In this document: positions 34,310-42,647 of the stretch, piece by piece
Layout of the letters: the number at the start of each line of letters is the position of its first letter
Position numbering within the stretch: the stretch's first letter is position 1
Origin: Dehalococcoidia bacterium
GTDB taxonomy: Bacteria; Chloroflexota; Dehalococcoidia; Lucifugimonadales; Lucifugimonadaceae
Reading direction: 5' to 3'
NCBI GenBank assembly: GCA_012959765.1
Contig: DUCO01000036.1
Location: 1-62,953 of the forward strand
Length of the DNA stretch: 62,953 nucleotides
The notes under the pieces: generated by a model
Database searches by the model: none
What the model was told of the DNA's origin: nothing
What the model saw: the letters and a program-made list of their open reading frames with translations, nothing else
Program-made: the position numbers and the translations under genes

Positions 34310-35374
34310 ATGGGAACGCCACACATGAAGAACGCCTGGGCTATCAGGAACGCCACGGACGAGGTTCTGGAAACCTCTGTTCAGCTGGGTGTGAAAAACA
34401 TCATCTTCTATGGGGGACCCGGGCTGGACACTCTACCTGCTTCGGATCAACCTCACGGAAAAGAGCGGAATACCTACGAAAACTACGTGGCTTTTCGCGA
34501 GCGAGTCGAATCGTACTGCCTTACGGTTGCCGGCTGTGAAAACGGCTTTATCTCGGCACCGAAGTTCTACGACATCGCATTCGGCGGGCCAAGGCGTGAT
34601 GAGCTTATTGAACTGCTTGCGGCTGAGATTACCGACATGGGCCGGGCCGGTATTCCGATTCTTGCCTACAACTGGATGCCGAATTCCGTATGGCGTTCTG
34701 GCGGCACCCAGATACGAGGCGGGACCGATGTTACGGCGTGGGACAGCGACGCAGATGACCAGAGTTCGATCATGGGCATCTCGGAGTCGACTGAGCAGCT
34801 TTTGCGCGACTACGACACTTCACGCGAAAACATGTGGGGGTGCCTTGAGTACTGGATTAAGGCGATAACCCCTGTTGCTGAAGCTGCTGGGATTCGGTTG
34901 GGTATTCACCCCGACGACCCGCCTGTGCCCGAGCTGGGTGGTGTCCCACGCCTTCTGGGTAGCTTCGATGCTTACAAGCGCCTTACTTCGATTGTGGATA
35001 GCCCGCACAACGGTATTGAGTTCTGCCAGGGGACGTTCTCTGAAATGGAGGATGCTCGCGACGGTGGAATCTACGAGATGATCAAGTACTTCGCCGAGCG
35101 AGACAAGGTTCTCTACGTACACTTCCGCAACGTTTCGGGAACTATTCCTAGCTTCCATGAAGAGTTCATCAACACTGGCTATGTCGATATGAAACGGGCT
35201 ATGGAGACCTATCACGCGGCGGGCTACAAGGGTGTGTTCATGGACGATCACTGCCCGGAAATAGTTGGCGACACCGCGTTCCCCGGGAACTGGGGTGGAT
35301 ACCGTTCAAGGATCTTCGCCCAGGGCTACATTCAGGCGATGCTCGAAGCTGTGACAGGCGAACGCCCGGAGTAG
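34310..35374 (+). CDS. Mannonate dehydratase (UxuA)-like protein
   Basis: A 354-residue TIM-barrel protein of the UxuA family, which dehydrates D-mannonate to 2-keto-3-deoxygluconate with a divalent metal. Family segments are LGIHPDDPPVPELGGVPRLL, NGIEFCQGTFSEM, VLYVHFRNVSGT, FHEEFINTGYVDM and VFMDDHCPEI, which carry the usual His and Cys metal ligands. The N-terminus is atypical (MGTPHMKNAWAIRNATDEVL) and lacks a convincing ribosome site at ATG 34310; ATG 34325 is an alternative. Another sugar-acid or cyclic acid substrate is possible. It stands alone between the two palindromic repeats. Confidence 0.82.
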   Translation: MGTPHMKNAWAIRNATDEVLETSVQLGVKNIIFYGGPGLDTLPASDQPHGKERNTYENYVAFRERVESYCLTVAGCENGFISAPKFYDIAFGGPRRDELIELLAAEITDMGRAGIPILAYNWMPNSVWRSGGTQIRGGTDVTAWDSDADDQSSIMGISESTEQLLRDYDTSRENMWGCLEYWIKAITPVAEAAGIRLGIHPDDPPVPELGGVPRLLGSFDAYKRLTSIVDSPHNGIEFCQGTFSEMEDARDGGIYEMIKYFAERDKVLYVHFRNVSGTIPSFHEEFINTGYVDMKRAMETYHAAGYKGVFMDDHCPEIVGDTAFPGNWGGYRSRIFAQGYIQAMLEAVTGERPE

Positions 35375-35407
35375 GTGTGGGCTTGGCTGGTTTGAGGGCT
35401 TGAGGAT

Positions 35408-35567
35408 TGTCATTGCGAGGAGGAACGACGTGGCAATAACCGCCTCCGAGCAACGCTGCCTTCATGTACAGAATTACCTGCCCCGGGGAAACCTGCCCTG
35501 GAACGATCAGTGATCCAGAATGATCACCGATTGCCACGTCGCTCGTTCCTCACTCCTCGCAATGACA
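35408..35567. repeat. Palindromic intergenic repeat (TGTCATTGCGAGGAG family), copy 2
   Basis: A 160-bp element with left arm TGTCATTGCGAGGAGGAACG, continuing ACGTGGCAAT, and right arm ATTGCCACGTCGCTCGTTCC, continuing TCACTCCTCGCAATGACA. The arms pair except for an eight-base and a two-base length difference. The middle holds smaller palindromes (CCCGGGG-like and GATCATTCTGGATCACTGATC). It fills the space between the mannonate-dehydratase-like gene and the GIY-YIG gene. Strings of this type are dispersed repeats in many bacterial genomes, from memory. Confidence 0.78.
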
Positions 35568-35581
35568 AAGACGAAACGCCC

Positions 35582-36013
35582 CTACCGCTCCACAAACCGC
35601 TTGTTGATTACGGCGTTGCTTTTGAGGAACTTGATCAGCAGCGTCTCGACGCTTTCCCTTAGCGATCGGTCGTCGATGCGCACGTAGGCGGCTGACTCTA
35701 CGATCGGCGACTTGAACCAGAACTTATCGTGGTAAACGCGCAAGCGACGGTCGATCGCTCCACCCTGCCCCACGTACAGCGGTCGCTGGCAGATGTCGTA
35801 CAGTACATAGACGCCGGGTACAGATGGGAACCCGTTGGGGTCGTACGGATCGAACTCGGTCAACTCGCCGACATTCGTCGGGCCGTTGAGCTTTGGATAA
35901 TTGCTCACATCTGTATTTCTCACCTCATCACCACCAACAGAGCGTTTTAGCTCGACCAGTCTCGTACTAAGACTGGCTTGCTTTAGACCTACACTGTAAT
36001 ACTTATTATGCAT
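35582..36013 (-). CDS. GIY-YIG domain protein
   Basis: A 143-residue protein whose C-terminal half is a GIY-YIG nuclease fold: PGVYVLYDICQRPLYVGQGG (GVY and YVG), IDRRLRVYHDKFWF with the catalytic Arg, and a Glu in LRESVETLLIKFLK. The N-terminal 60 residues are polar and unrecognised. It is short compared with UvrC or homing endonucleases and resembles stand-alone GIY-YIG proteins. The region just upstream (36000-36060) is A+T-rich, and the gene abuts a dispersed repeat, both suggesting accessory DNA. Confidence 0.75.
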   Translation of the reverse strand: MHNKYYSVGLKQASLSTRLVELKRSVGGDEVRNTDVSNYPKLNGPTNVGELTEFDPYDPNGFPSVPGVYVLYDICQRPLYVGQGGAIDRRLRVYHDKFWFKSPIVESAAYVRIDDRSLRESVETLLIKFLKSNAVINKRFVER

Positions 36014-36091
36014 AGTGTAATTTCTGAATATATGTATAGTAATATCGTGCGGTCATATACCAACTGAGTGCGAGTACCTATCAACGAACGC

Positions 36092-36129
36092 AAAAGACCC
36101 CGCGAGAAGGCCGGTTCTCTCGGGGTCTT
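36092..36129 (-). terminator. Terminator of the ftsA-ftsZ unit
   Basis: On the minus strand AAGACCCCGAGAGAA and TTCTCGCGGGGTCTT pair with one bulge around ACCGGCC, followed by TTGCG. It lies 77 bp after the ftsZ stop. Confidence 0.8.
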
Positions 36130-36205
36130 GCGTGACTCGTACCCGGCGCAACTCCGTGAGGAGCCAACTGGGCAGAGCTATTTGAAAAGTGGTTTTCTTT
36201 TTGGT

Positions 36206-37318
36206 TTAGTCGCTTGCTGCCAGTTCGCGGGCCGAGCGCCTGCGAGCTGATCGGTGGTGACGAAGGAACGGCGGAAGATCCAACGCTTCCTCGTCGCCAA
36301 GAACATCGGTGAGAGCTTCCGCTACGGCTGCTTCTTTTTCTGCCGATGCTTCTGCACCCGGGAATCCGGTCGCGATGATGGTCATCTTGACTTCGTTCTC
36401 CATCTTGGGGTCGGTGACCATACCGAAGATGATGTTGCAGTCGGGGTCGACCATGTTGGAAACGACTTCGGATGCCTGTTGAACTTCCTGAAGCGTGAGA
36501 TCGGTGCCGCCAGTGACGTTGAAGATCACTCCACGAGCGCCTGCGATAGACACTTCGAGCAGCGGGCTGTCGATAGCCGCTTCAGCAGCCATGATCGCCC
36601 GGTCTTCACCATTACCCTGTCCGATAGCCATCCATGCAGGACCGGCGTTCGACATGATTGCCTTCACATCGGCGAAGTCGAGGTTGATTTCACCTGGCAT
36701 AAGAATCAGTTCGGCGATCGACTGCACACCCTGGCGCAGAACGTCGTCTGCCATTCGGAATGCCATGTCCATCGAGAGATTCTCGGTCGACATGATCAAG
36801 AGTCGGTCGTTGGGGATAACGATTAACGTGTCTACGACTTCAGCGAGGGCCTTGATGCCTTCATCGGCCTGCCTGCGTCGTCGTGCGCCTTCGAAGTTGA
36901 ACGGCTTGGTTACCACGCCAACCGTCAGTGCTCCTAGCTCCTGGGCTACTTCAGCAACGACTGGTGATCCACCAGTACCGGTGCCGCCACCCATTCCTGC
37001 CGCGATGAACACAAGGTCGGCGCCTTCGAGGGCTCGCTTGATTTCGTCGCGATCTTCTTCATGGCACTCTCGACCCTTGGAAGGGTCTCCGCCAACGCCG
37101 AGCCCACGAGCGGTGCGATCACCAACGCGGATTCGAATCGGAACGTCCGAGCGTGAAAGTGCCTGGGCGTCTGTGTTTACTGTGATGTATTCAACTTCAG
37201 GAATGCGTTCTCGGTACATTCGAGACACGGCGTTCGATCCGCCGCCACCTACACCAACAACCTTGATTGTTGCTGATCCGATGCTTCCTTCGATTGGGGT
37301 TACTGCCTGGTCGACCAT
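36206..37318 (-). CDS. ftsZ: Cell division protein FtsZ
   Basis: A 370-residue tubulin homologue forming the division ring. The GTP-binding signature [10 protein letters not shown] is at 110-119, with [14 protein letters not shown] upstream and the T7-loop segment [14 protein letters not shown]. The C-terminal [10 protein letters not shown] is the conserved peptide that binds FtsA, here followed by a basic tail ([15 protein letters not shown]). The linker between the core and the peptide is very short. It ends the leftward mraZ-rsmH-ftsA-ftsZ series, 142 bp downstream of ftsA. Confidence 0.97.
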   Translation of the reverse strand: MVDQAVTPIEGSIGSATIKVVGVGGGGSNAVSRMYRERIPEVEYITVNTDAQALSRSDVPIRIRVGDRTARGLGVGGDPSKGRECHEEDRDEIKRALEGADLVFIAAGMGGGTGTGGSPVVAEVAQELGALTVGVVTKPFNFEGARRRRQADEGIKALAEVVDTLIVIPNDRLLIMSTENLSMDMAFRMADDVLRQGVQSIAELILMPGEINLDFADVKAIMSNAGPAWMAIGQGNGEDRAIMAAEAAIDSPLLEVSIAGARGVIFNVTGGTDLTLQEVQQASEVVSNMVDPDCNIIFGMVTDPKMENEVKMTIIATGFPGAEASAEKEAAVAEALTDVLGDEEALDLPPFLRHHRSARRRSARELAASD

Positions 37319-37460
37319 TACTTGTTTCTCCTGGGGATCGGCTTGTCACTTTGTTGGTGAACAAGACGACCGCGGATGTTTGGGTTAGCGCCGTTCAATT
37401 GATCGGCGATGTGAGTTTTGTTAGCGCCCAAAAAGGGATCTGTTCGCGCGTTTGTTTTCG

Positions 37461-38768
37461 CTACGCGCCAGCAGTCTCCTTTTCTCGTTTCGCATCACTG
37501 TCGCGTTTTGGCAGCCAGCCACGGATGACTGAAAGTGCACCTGGCTTCATAGTTGCATCCGAATTACCAGATACAGAAGTTGCCGGTGCGTTTTTCAGTT
37601 GGCCGATATGGTTTTCAACTGGCAGGTTGCGCATGCCCCATAGAGCAATGCCTGCAGCTGCCGAGTACGACGGGTCGTTGGTGCCTTTAGGCATTCCGTC
37701 GAGTCCACGCGGTGTTGCGAGTCGAACTTTTCGTTGGAAAAGCAGTTTTGCGATATTCAGGAAGCCGTCGAGCTTGGCGCCGCCACCGGTGAATACGATT
37801 CGCTCGGTTGGGATGTCGGCAAGGTGCGGCTCATCGAGCTTGAGCATGATCATTCGGAACAGTTCCGAAGTTCGTTCCTTCAGAACCTGACCCACTTCAC
37901 GCTTGGTGATGGTGAGCGGAACGTCCATGGTGGTCGGGTTGAGAGTTATCTCTTCTTTCATCCCGGCGAGTTCAGGAGCGGCTGTTCCGTGTTCGATCTT
38001 GAGCTTCTCGGCTTCATCGAAGCCAATTGCGAAAGCAATGCTCAAGTCGTTTGAGAACTGCCATCCACCAACTGGAATAACGGCCGTGTGTACAACCGCG
38101 CCATCGTGGTAAACGGCGATGTCGGAAGTTCCGCCACCAACGTCGACAAGCACTGCGCCTTCTTCTCGTTCATCGGCAGTTAGCACAGCGTCGGCGCTGG
38201 CAACCGGCTCGACAACCATCGAAGAAACACGAACACCTGCGTCGGAAACAGCATTGCGTAGTTCTGTGATTTTTGAGATCGATCCCGTAATTACGTGGCT
38301 CTCGACATGAAGCTCGCCGGTGTGCATCCCAAGCGGGTTGCGAATGCCGTAGAGGCCATCGAGTGCGTAGCTACGTGGGATTACGTGGAGCAGCTTGCGA
38401 TCATCGGCAAGGTCTACCGCGCCAGACGCTTTTTTGGCTGCTGAAATATCGAGATCGGTAACCGTTCGTACGCCGTCGGGGCGAGGAACACTTACCCAGC
38501 GGTTCTTAGATTCGACGTGGCTCCCAGTGAGGCCGGCGTAAACCGTGTTGATTTCAACACCTGCTTCGGCGGATGCGAGAGCAACCGATTCCTTTACGGC
38601 TGCGGTAACGGCTGCCGAATCGGCCACCATGCCTTTGCTCATGCCGTTACAAGGCACAAAGCCAATTCCTGCCACTTCAACGCGGTGGTCGGCGCGTTTT
38701 CGGGCGACGATCGTGCACACCTTGGTGGTGCCGATATCGATAGCTACTCTGAAGTCTTCTTGCAACAT
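37461..38768 (-). CDS. ftsA: Cell division protein FtsA
   Basis: A 435-residue actin-fold protein tethering FtsZ to the membrane. Visible are VAIDIGTTKVCTIVARK (phosphate-1), VEPVASADAVLTADEREEG, VLVDVGGGTSDIAVYHDGAV (phosphate-2) and RIVFTGGGAKLDG (adenosine). The usual C-terminal amphipathic helix is not obvious: the tail after residue 400 is polar and basic (RGWLPKRDSDAKREKETAGA), which may contain a weak targeting helix. The start has CAGGAG seven bases upstream. Neighbours are a 48-codon ORF and rsmH upstream and ftsZ downstream. Confidence 0.94.
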   Translation of the reverse strand: MLQEDFRVAIDIGTTKVCTIVARKRADHRVEVAGIGFVPCNGMSKGMVADSAAVTAAVKESVALASAEAGVEINTVYAGLTGSHVESKNRWVSVPRPDGVRTVTDLDISAAKKASGAVDLADDRKLLHVIPRSYALDGLYGIRNPLGMHTGELHVESHVITGSISKITELRNAVSDAGVRVSSMVVEPVASADAVLTADEREEGAVLVDVGGGTSDIAVYHDGAVVHTAVIPVGGWQFSNDLSIAFAIGFDEAEKLKIEHGTAAPELAGMKEEITLNPTTMDVPLTITKREVGQVLKERTSELFRMIMLKLDEPHLADIPTERIVFTGGGAKLDGFLNIAKLLFQRKVRLATPRGLDGMPKGTNDPSYSAAAGIALWGMRNLPVENHIGQLKNAPATSVSGNSDATMKPGALSVIRGWLPKRDSDAKREKETAGA

Positions 38769-38804
38769 GGTGGTCTCCTGTGCGGGATTTGGGGGTAGGT
38801 GGGG

Positions 38805-38951
38805 TTATTGGCGGATTAGCCGGGTCGTATCTGGTGGTTCAGCAGTAGTTGTTACCCCGGTCGATATCGCTGAACGGGCGCGACGTCTGGGGGCGAAAAA
38901 AGTGCTGCTCGTGCTCTGGGCGTTTGGGATGAAGTTGAAGATGATGCTCAT
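38805..38951 (-). CDS. Tiny ORF coupled to rsmH, in the usual ftsL position
   Basis: From an ATG that overlaps the rsmH stop (ATGA) this frame gives 48 residues, beginning MSIIFNFIPNAQSTSS and basic in the middle (RRRARSA). There is no clear transmembrane segment, so it is not FtsL as normally seen, and its codons do not look strongly coding. The overlap and position are suggestive, but a chance ORF is quite possible. Confidence 0.25.
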   Translation of the reverse strand: MSIIFNFIPNAQSTSSTFFAPRRRARSAISTGVTTTAEPPDTTRLIRQ

Positions 38952-39883
38952 ACCCGCTCAGCCACCCTTAACTTGGCGCTGCGTGCACGCGGGTTGGAAG
39001 CAATTTCTTGATCGGTAGGAATTAGCGGGCGGCGAGTGATTACCTTTAGCGTTGCCAGATGGTCGCATCGGCATATCGGCGTGCCGAGAGGGCAGATGCA
39101 ATCGGATGCTTGCTTGCGAATGAAGTTCTTGACGATTCGGTCTTCGAGCGAGTGGTATGAAATTACGGCTATTCGACCGCTCTGACCGAGCAGCGATACA
39201 GCCTGTTCGAGCGCAGTTTCGAGTGCCGATAGTTCGTCGTTTACTGCGATTCGGATCGCCTGGAACGTTCGAGTGGCAGGGTTGGTGCGCTTGCCGCGCC
39301 GTGGATTTACTTTCTCAATGAGATCAGCCAGTTCCAGTGAAGTGTTGATCGGGCGGTTCCTGACAATCGCACGGGCAATTCGCCGGGCAGCGCGGTCTTC
39401 ACCAAGATGAAATATCAGGTCGGCAAGTTCAGATTCTGCGTAGCCGTTGATGATGTCGGCTGCGGTTACCTGCTGATCGAAGCTGAACCGCATATCGAGC
39501 GGGTCAGCCCTGCGGAAACTGAATCCCCGGGATTCCCGGTCCAGCTGCAGCGAAGAAACACCAAGGTCAAATAGCACACCGTGCACAGGCACGAACTCGT
39601 ACTGAAGTGCCGTTGCGCGAATATCTCGAAAATTCGCATTGACGGCGCGGAAAGACTCGTCAAATTCAGCGAGTCGTTCGGTTGCCACTGAAATAGCTTC
39701 GGCATCGGCATCGAGCCCGAGAACCTGCCCACCAGGTTCGGCCGCCGTGAGCATCGTCTTCGAATGGCCACCCTCGCCCAGGGTTCCATCGATGTAGCGC
39801 CCACCCGGCTGGACGTTTAGTGCCTGCATGATTTCCGGAATCATTACCGGAGTGTGGTGAAGATCTAATCCCATGAGAATCAC
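38948..39883 (-). CDS. rsmH: 16S rRNA (cytosine1402-N4)-methyltransferase
   Basis: A 311-residue SAM-dependent methyltransferase (MraW). It shows HHTPVMIPEIMQAL, YIDGTLGEGGHSKTML (SAM-binding), GVLFDLGVSSLQLDRESRGF, RTFQAIRIAVNDEL and AVISYHSLEDRIVKNFIR, all standard. GTG 39883 overlaps the mraZ stop (GTGA); ATG 39874 (MGLDLHHTP) is the alternative start. It is coupled to mraZ. Confidence 0.95.
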   Translation of the reverse strand: MILMGLDLHHTPVMIPEIMQALNVQPGGRYIDGTLGEGGHSKTMLTAAEPGGQVLGLDADAEAISVATERLAEFDESFRAVNANFRDIRATALQYEFVPVHGVLFDLGVSSLQLDRESRGFSFRRADPLDMRFSFDQQVTAADIINGYAESELADLIFHLGEDRAARRIARAIVRNRPINTSLELADLIEKVNPRRGKRTNPATRTFQAIRIAVNDELSALETALEQAVSLLGQSGRIAVISYHSLEDRIVKNFIRKQASDCICPLGTPICRCDHLATLKVITRRPLIPTDQEIASNPRARSAKLRVAERV

Positions 39884-40368
39884 TCGTCCGTCTCCACTTC
39901 GATCTGGCGGAGCACAATCTGTGTTTGCTCGGTTGGTGGCGCTACCTGTGGGGCGGCTTCTGCAATATCAGCAGCTTCGGTATCGAGGGTTCGTCGCTCT
40001 TCTGCCCATGCGGTGACCGACCAAATCTCGATAAACCTGCCGGTGCCGACGATGATTACGTCTTCACCCAAACCGGCATACTCACGAAGCTGAACCGGAA
40101 TAACGACTCGCCCGCTGCGGTCGAGGGTTCCGGCGAAGGCACCAGAGAATGTGAGTCGAGCAAGCTTGCGTGCGCTGGCCGAAGTGTTCGGCTGCTGTGC
40201 AATATCGCTGGCGGCTCGTTCCCACTCTTCGGGGGTGTAGACGACCACGCAGTTGTCGTATGCCCGGCCGAGAACGATGCCGTCGATGAACGCCATTTTG
40301 AACCGAGCAGGAATAGCAACCCTGCCTTGGGGGTCAATTCTGTGCTCGTATTCGCCGGCGAAAATCAC
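39880..40368 (-). CDS. mraZ: Transcriptional regulator MraZ
   Basis: A 162-residue protein with two SpoVT/AbrB-like repeats: GEYEHRIDPQGRVAIPARFK and FAGTLDRSGRVVIPVQLREY. MraZ forms ring oligomers and represses the division operon by binding direct repeats before its own gene. The last 30 residues are an acidic extension. It is the first gene of the leftward cluster and starts 238 bp from the divergent moaB-like gene. Repeats resembling its operator are at 40413-40426. Confidence 0.95.
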   Translation of the reverse strand: MIFAGEYEHRIDPQGRVAIPARFKMAFIDGIVLGRAYDNCVVVYTPEEWERAASDIAQQPNTSASARKLARLTFSGAFAGTLDRSGRVVIPVQLREYAGLGEDVIIVGTGRFIEIWSVTAWAEERRTLDTEAADIAEAAPQVAPPTEQTQIVLRQIEVETDE

Positions 40369-40412
40369 GGTGGTTTCTCGGTATCGGGTGTTGAGGGGTT
40401 AATTCGAATTTG

Positions 40413-40426
40413 CCCCTATTTACCCC
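40413..40426 (-). promoter_or_regulatory. Putative MraZ operator (GGGG repeats at 10-bp period)
   Basis: On the minus strand GGGG-TAAATA-GGGG lies 45-58 bp before the mraZ ATG. MraZ proteins recognise direct G-rich repeats spaced by one helical turn upstream of mraZ; this fits in spacing and position but has only two clear units. Confidence 0.45.
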
Positions 40427-40549
40427 AATACGCGACAAATTGTGCCAGATAACCACTTTCCACGACAATACATTCCGTGCACACTTTTGAGGTAAATTGA
40501 ATGTGACGATCGTACTTGCCGGCGTGCTAGCATCCGGAAATTCAAGTTT

Positions 40550-40600
40550 GTACGTTCGTACTCCAAGTTCAAGGTTCAGTTCATTGGTACGTTCGTACTC
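40550..40600. promoter_or_regulatory. Two identical palindromic operator-like sites
   Basis: GTACGTTCGTACTC occurs at 40550-40563 and again at 40587-40600, a 37-bp spacing. Each contains the inverted repeat GTACG-TT-CGTAC. The second copy ends six bases before the annotated ATG of the moaB-like gene, and a partial copy (CGATCGTACTT) lies at 40507. Flanks (TCAAG) are also similar. This looks like a binding site for a dimeric regulator acting on the rightward unit or both divergent units; the regulator is not known. Confidence 0.55.
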
Positions 40601-40606
40601 AAGTGC

Positions 40607-41143
40607 ATGGTGGTCGCTGTTTCCAGCGTGCGCCGGGACGGAGAAATCACAATAGTTGCCTACGCAGTGCTAACCAGCAGCGATACCGGGTCCGTGGGGA
40701 AACGGGTCGATACGAGTGGTGACGCTATCGTTGAAATCATGGATGGCGCAGGTCACACGCTGGCTGAGCGCGTCATGCTTCCCGACGATTTCGACCAGCT
40801 TACCGGGCAGATAAAGACCTGGTGCGATTCCGGAAATGTCGACGTGGTTCTAACCACCGGCGGCACCGGACTTTCGTCGCGTGATGTGATGCCTGAAGTG
40901 ACACGTGGCCTTATCGATCTTGAGATACCGGGCATGGCCGAGGTGATGCGAGCCGCATCCCAAAAGGTGACCAACATGGCGATGATTTCGAGGGCGGTGG
41001 CTGGAGCACGAGGTTCAACCCTGGTAATAAATTTGCCGGGTAGCACCGGCGGCGTACGCGACAACCTTGCCGTTGTACTTCCAGTCATCGAACACGCAGT
41101 TGGAGTGCTGCAGGATAGACAAGCCGGGGAGCATCCGCTCTAG
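40607..41143 (+). CDS. MoaB/MogA-type molybdopterin-binding protein
   Basis: A 178-residue protein of the MoCF-binding fold, acting in adenylylation or insertion of molybdenum cofactor. Markers are AYAVLTSSDTGSVGKRVDTSG, TTGGTGLSSRDVMPEVT and INLPGSTGGVRDNLAVVLPV. The conserved part starts near residue 16; ATG 40607 directly abuts a palindromic site and has no ribosome site, so the true start may be a downstream GTG (40610 or 40625) or the message may be leaderless. trmD follows after 96 bp. No other molybdenum-cofactor gene is in the window. Confidence 0.87.
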   Translation: MVVAVSSVRRDGEITIVAYAVLTSSDTGSVGKRVDTSGDAIVEIMDGAGHTLAERVMLPDDFDQLTGQIKTWCDSGNVDVVLTTGGTGLSSRDVMPEVTRGLIDLEIPGMAEVMRAASQKVTNMAMISRAVAGARGSTLVINLPGSTGGVRDNLAVVLPVIEHAVGVLQDRQAGEHPL

Positions 41144-41239
41144 GATCTGATCTCGCGCGCCTGCGCCGTTGCTGTGGCGCGCACGCATACACTCCGATAG
41201 GTTTCAGGCTTCCTGAATGATCCAGTTCTGTTCCACCCC

Positions 41240-41950
41240 ATGCACATTTCGATAATCACACTGTTTCCTGAAATGTTCGAAGGCCCATTGGGCACGAGCA
41301 TTATTGGTCGCGCTGTGGAATCTGGCAAAGCCGTGATTGATCTGGTGCAGCTGCGAGACTTTGCGGACGACGAGCGAGGAACGATTGATGAACCACCGTT
41401 TGGCGGCGGCGCGGGTATGGTGCTCAAAGCCGAACCGCTGGTTAAAGCGGTTGACGCAGTTTCTGAAAAGTCGAACACAAGCACGAAGCCACATGTAATC
41501 CTGATGTCGGCACAGGGCTCACCGCTCACCCATCGACGTGCCCAGGAACTATCCGAAATGCCAGAAATCACTCTGGTGTGCGGTCACTACGAGGGCGTTG
41601 ACGAACGCTTTATCGAACTCCGTGTCGACGAAGAAATCTCCATTGGCGACTTCGTAATGACTGGTGGAGAGATTCCAACAATGGCTCTTACCGATGCCGT
41701 AATAAGGCTCATACCCGGCGTGCTTGGCGATGACGATTCGTCTAAACATGACTCGTTTGCTCCGGGATCAGATGTGCTGTTGGAGGGCCCGGTCTACACC
41801 CGCCCCGCAGAATTCGAAGGACTCGATGTCCCGAAGATTCTGCTTAGTGGCGATCACGCAAAAATCGAAGCGTGGCGTCGTAGTCAGGCACTTAAACGAA
41901 CGGAAGAACGCCGACCCGACCTGCTAAACGACTGGCCAGTTTCTGAGTGA
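41240..41950 (+). CDS. trmD: tRNA (guanine37-N1)-methyltransferase
   Basis: A 236-residue SPOUT methyltransferase making m1G37, which prevents frameshifting. It shows ISIITLFPEMFEGPL, DEPPFGGGAGMVLKAEPL, LVCGHYEGVDERFI, DEEISIGDFVMTGGE and the knot segment DAVIRLIPGVLGDDDS. It is followed 175 bp later by rplS as in many bacteria, but rpsP and rimM, the usual upstream partners, are absent here, replaced by the moaB-like gene. Confidence 0.97.
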   Translation: MHISIITLFPEMFEGPLGTSIIGRAVESGKAVIDLVQLRDFADDERGTIDEPPFGGGAGMVLKAEPLVKAVDAVSEKSNTSTKPHVILMSAQGSPLTHRRAQELSEMPEITLVCGHYEGVDERFIELRVDEEISIGDFVMTGGEIPTMALTDAVIRLIPGVLGDDDSSKHDSFAPGSDVLLEGPVYTRPAEFEGLDVPKILLSGDHAKIEAWRRSQALKRTEERRPDLLNDWPVSE

Positions 41951-42085
41951 CCGAAGGCGCAATATCACTCTGTGTCGGGCAATCATGCCAGGCAATGCGC
42001 ACAGGTCGCCAGAAATCGGTATGCATCGGTATTGCTGCACCGCACTTTTCGGTTGTAGACTTACTAGCCTGCACTGACACACATC

Positions 42086-42105
42086 GACGCCTTGGGGCGT
42101 CTTTT
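42086..42105 (+). terminator. Terminator/attenuator-like hairpin before rplS
   Basis: GACGCC-TTGG-GGCGTC followed by TTTT, 20 bp before the rplS ATG and 135 bp after the trmD stop. It may end trmD transcription or form a leader structure controlling L19 expression. Confidence 0.6.
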
Positions 42106-42125
42106 CGCGACGAAAGATTTTAGAC

Positions 42126-42479
42126 ATGGATGCCGCATCACTGGTCGAGCGAAAAACGCTTGACCACATCGAGGATTTCCAGCCCGGTGACACCGTTATC
42201 GTGAACCTTCGCATTGTTGAAGGCGAACGACAGCGTATTCAGGCTTACCAGGGCAACGTGATTTCCGGCAAGCACCGACTCGCGAAGAGCCCGCTTCCCG
42301 GTGACACTTTCATGGTTCGACGTGTGTCGTACGGCATTGGCGTAGAGCGAATCATTCCGTTCCACTCACCCAATGTTGAATCCGTAAAGGTAACCCGCCG
42401 AGGCAAGGTACGACGCTCACGTCTTTACTACCTCCGTGGTCTCACGGGCAGGAAAGCCCGAATCAAGGAACGCCGATAA
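42126..42479 (+). CDS. rplS: 50S ribosomal protein L19
   Basis: A 117-residue ribosomal protein at the 30S-50S interface. It shows FQPGDTVIVNLRIVEGERQR, QAYQGNVISGK, VRRVSYGIGVERIIPFHSPN and YYLRGLTGRKARIKE, all typical. The length is the family norm. It follows trmD and a short terminator-like hairpin, and is followed by its own terminator. Confidence 0.97.
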   Translation: MDAASLVERKTLDHIEDFQPGDTVIVNLRIVEGERQRIQAYQGNVISGKHRLAKSPLPGDTFMVRRVSYGIGVERIIPFHSPNVESVKVTRRGKVRRSRLYYLRGLTGRKARIKERR

Positions 42480-42523
42480 GCTCCTGATCGGCACTTCTCA
42501 CGCCGGTCCCCTTCTATGTAAAA

Positions 42524-42554
42524 CAACCTCTGCTGAAATGGCAGGGGTTTTTTT
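42524..42554 (+). terminator. Terminator of rplS
   Basis: CAACCTCTGC-TGAAATG-GCAGGGGTT followed by seven T. The stem has one G-T pair. It lies 45 bp after the rplS stop and separates it from priA. Confidence 0.85.
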
Positions 42555-42647
42555 ACCGCCCTGTTTATTGCGCCACTTGCTGTTTGACCACATCGTGTTG
42601 GCGCAGATAATTGGCAGCAACTAGCACTTATCCGGAGCCTAACCAAC

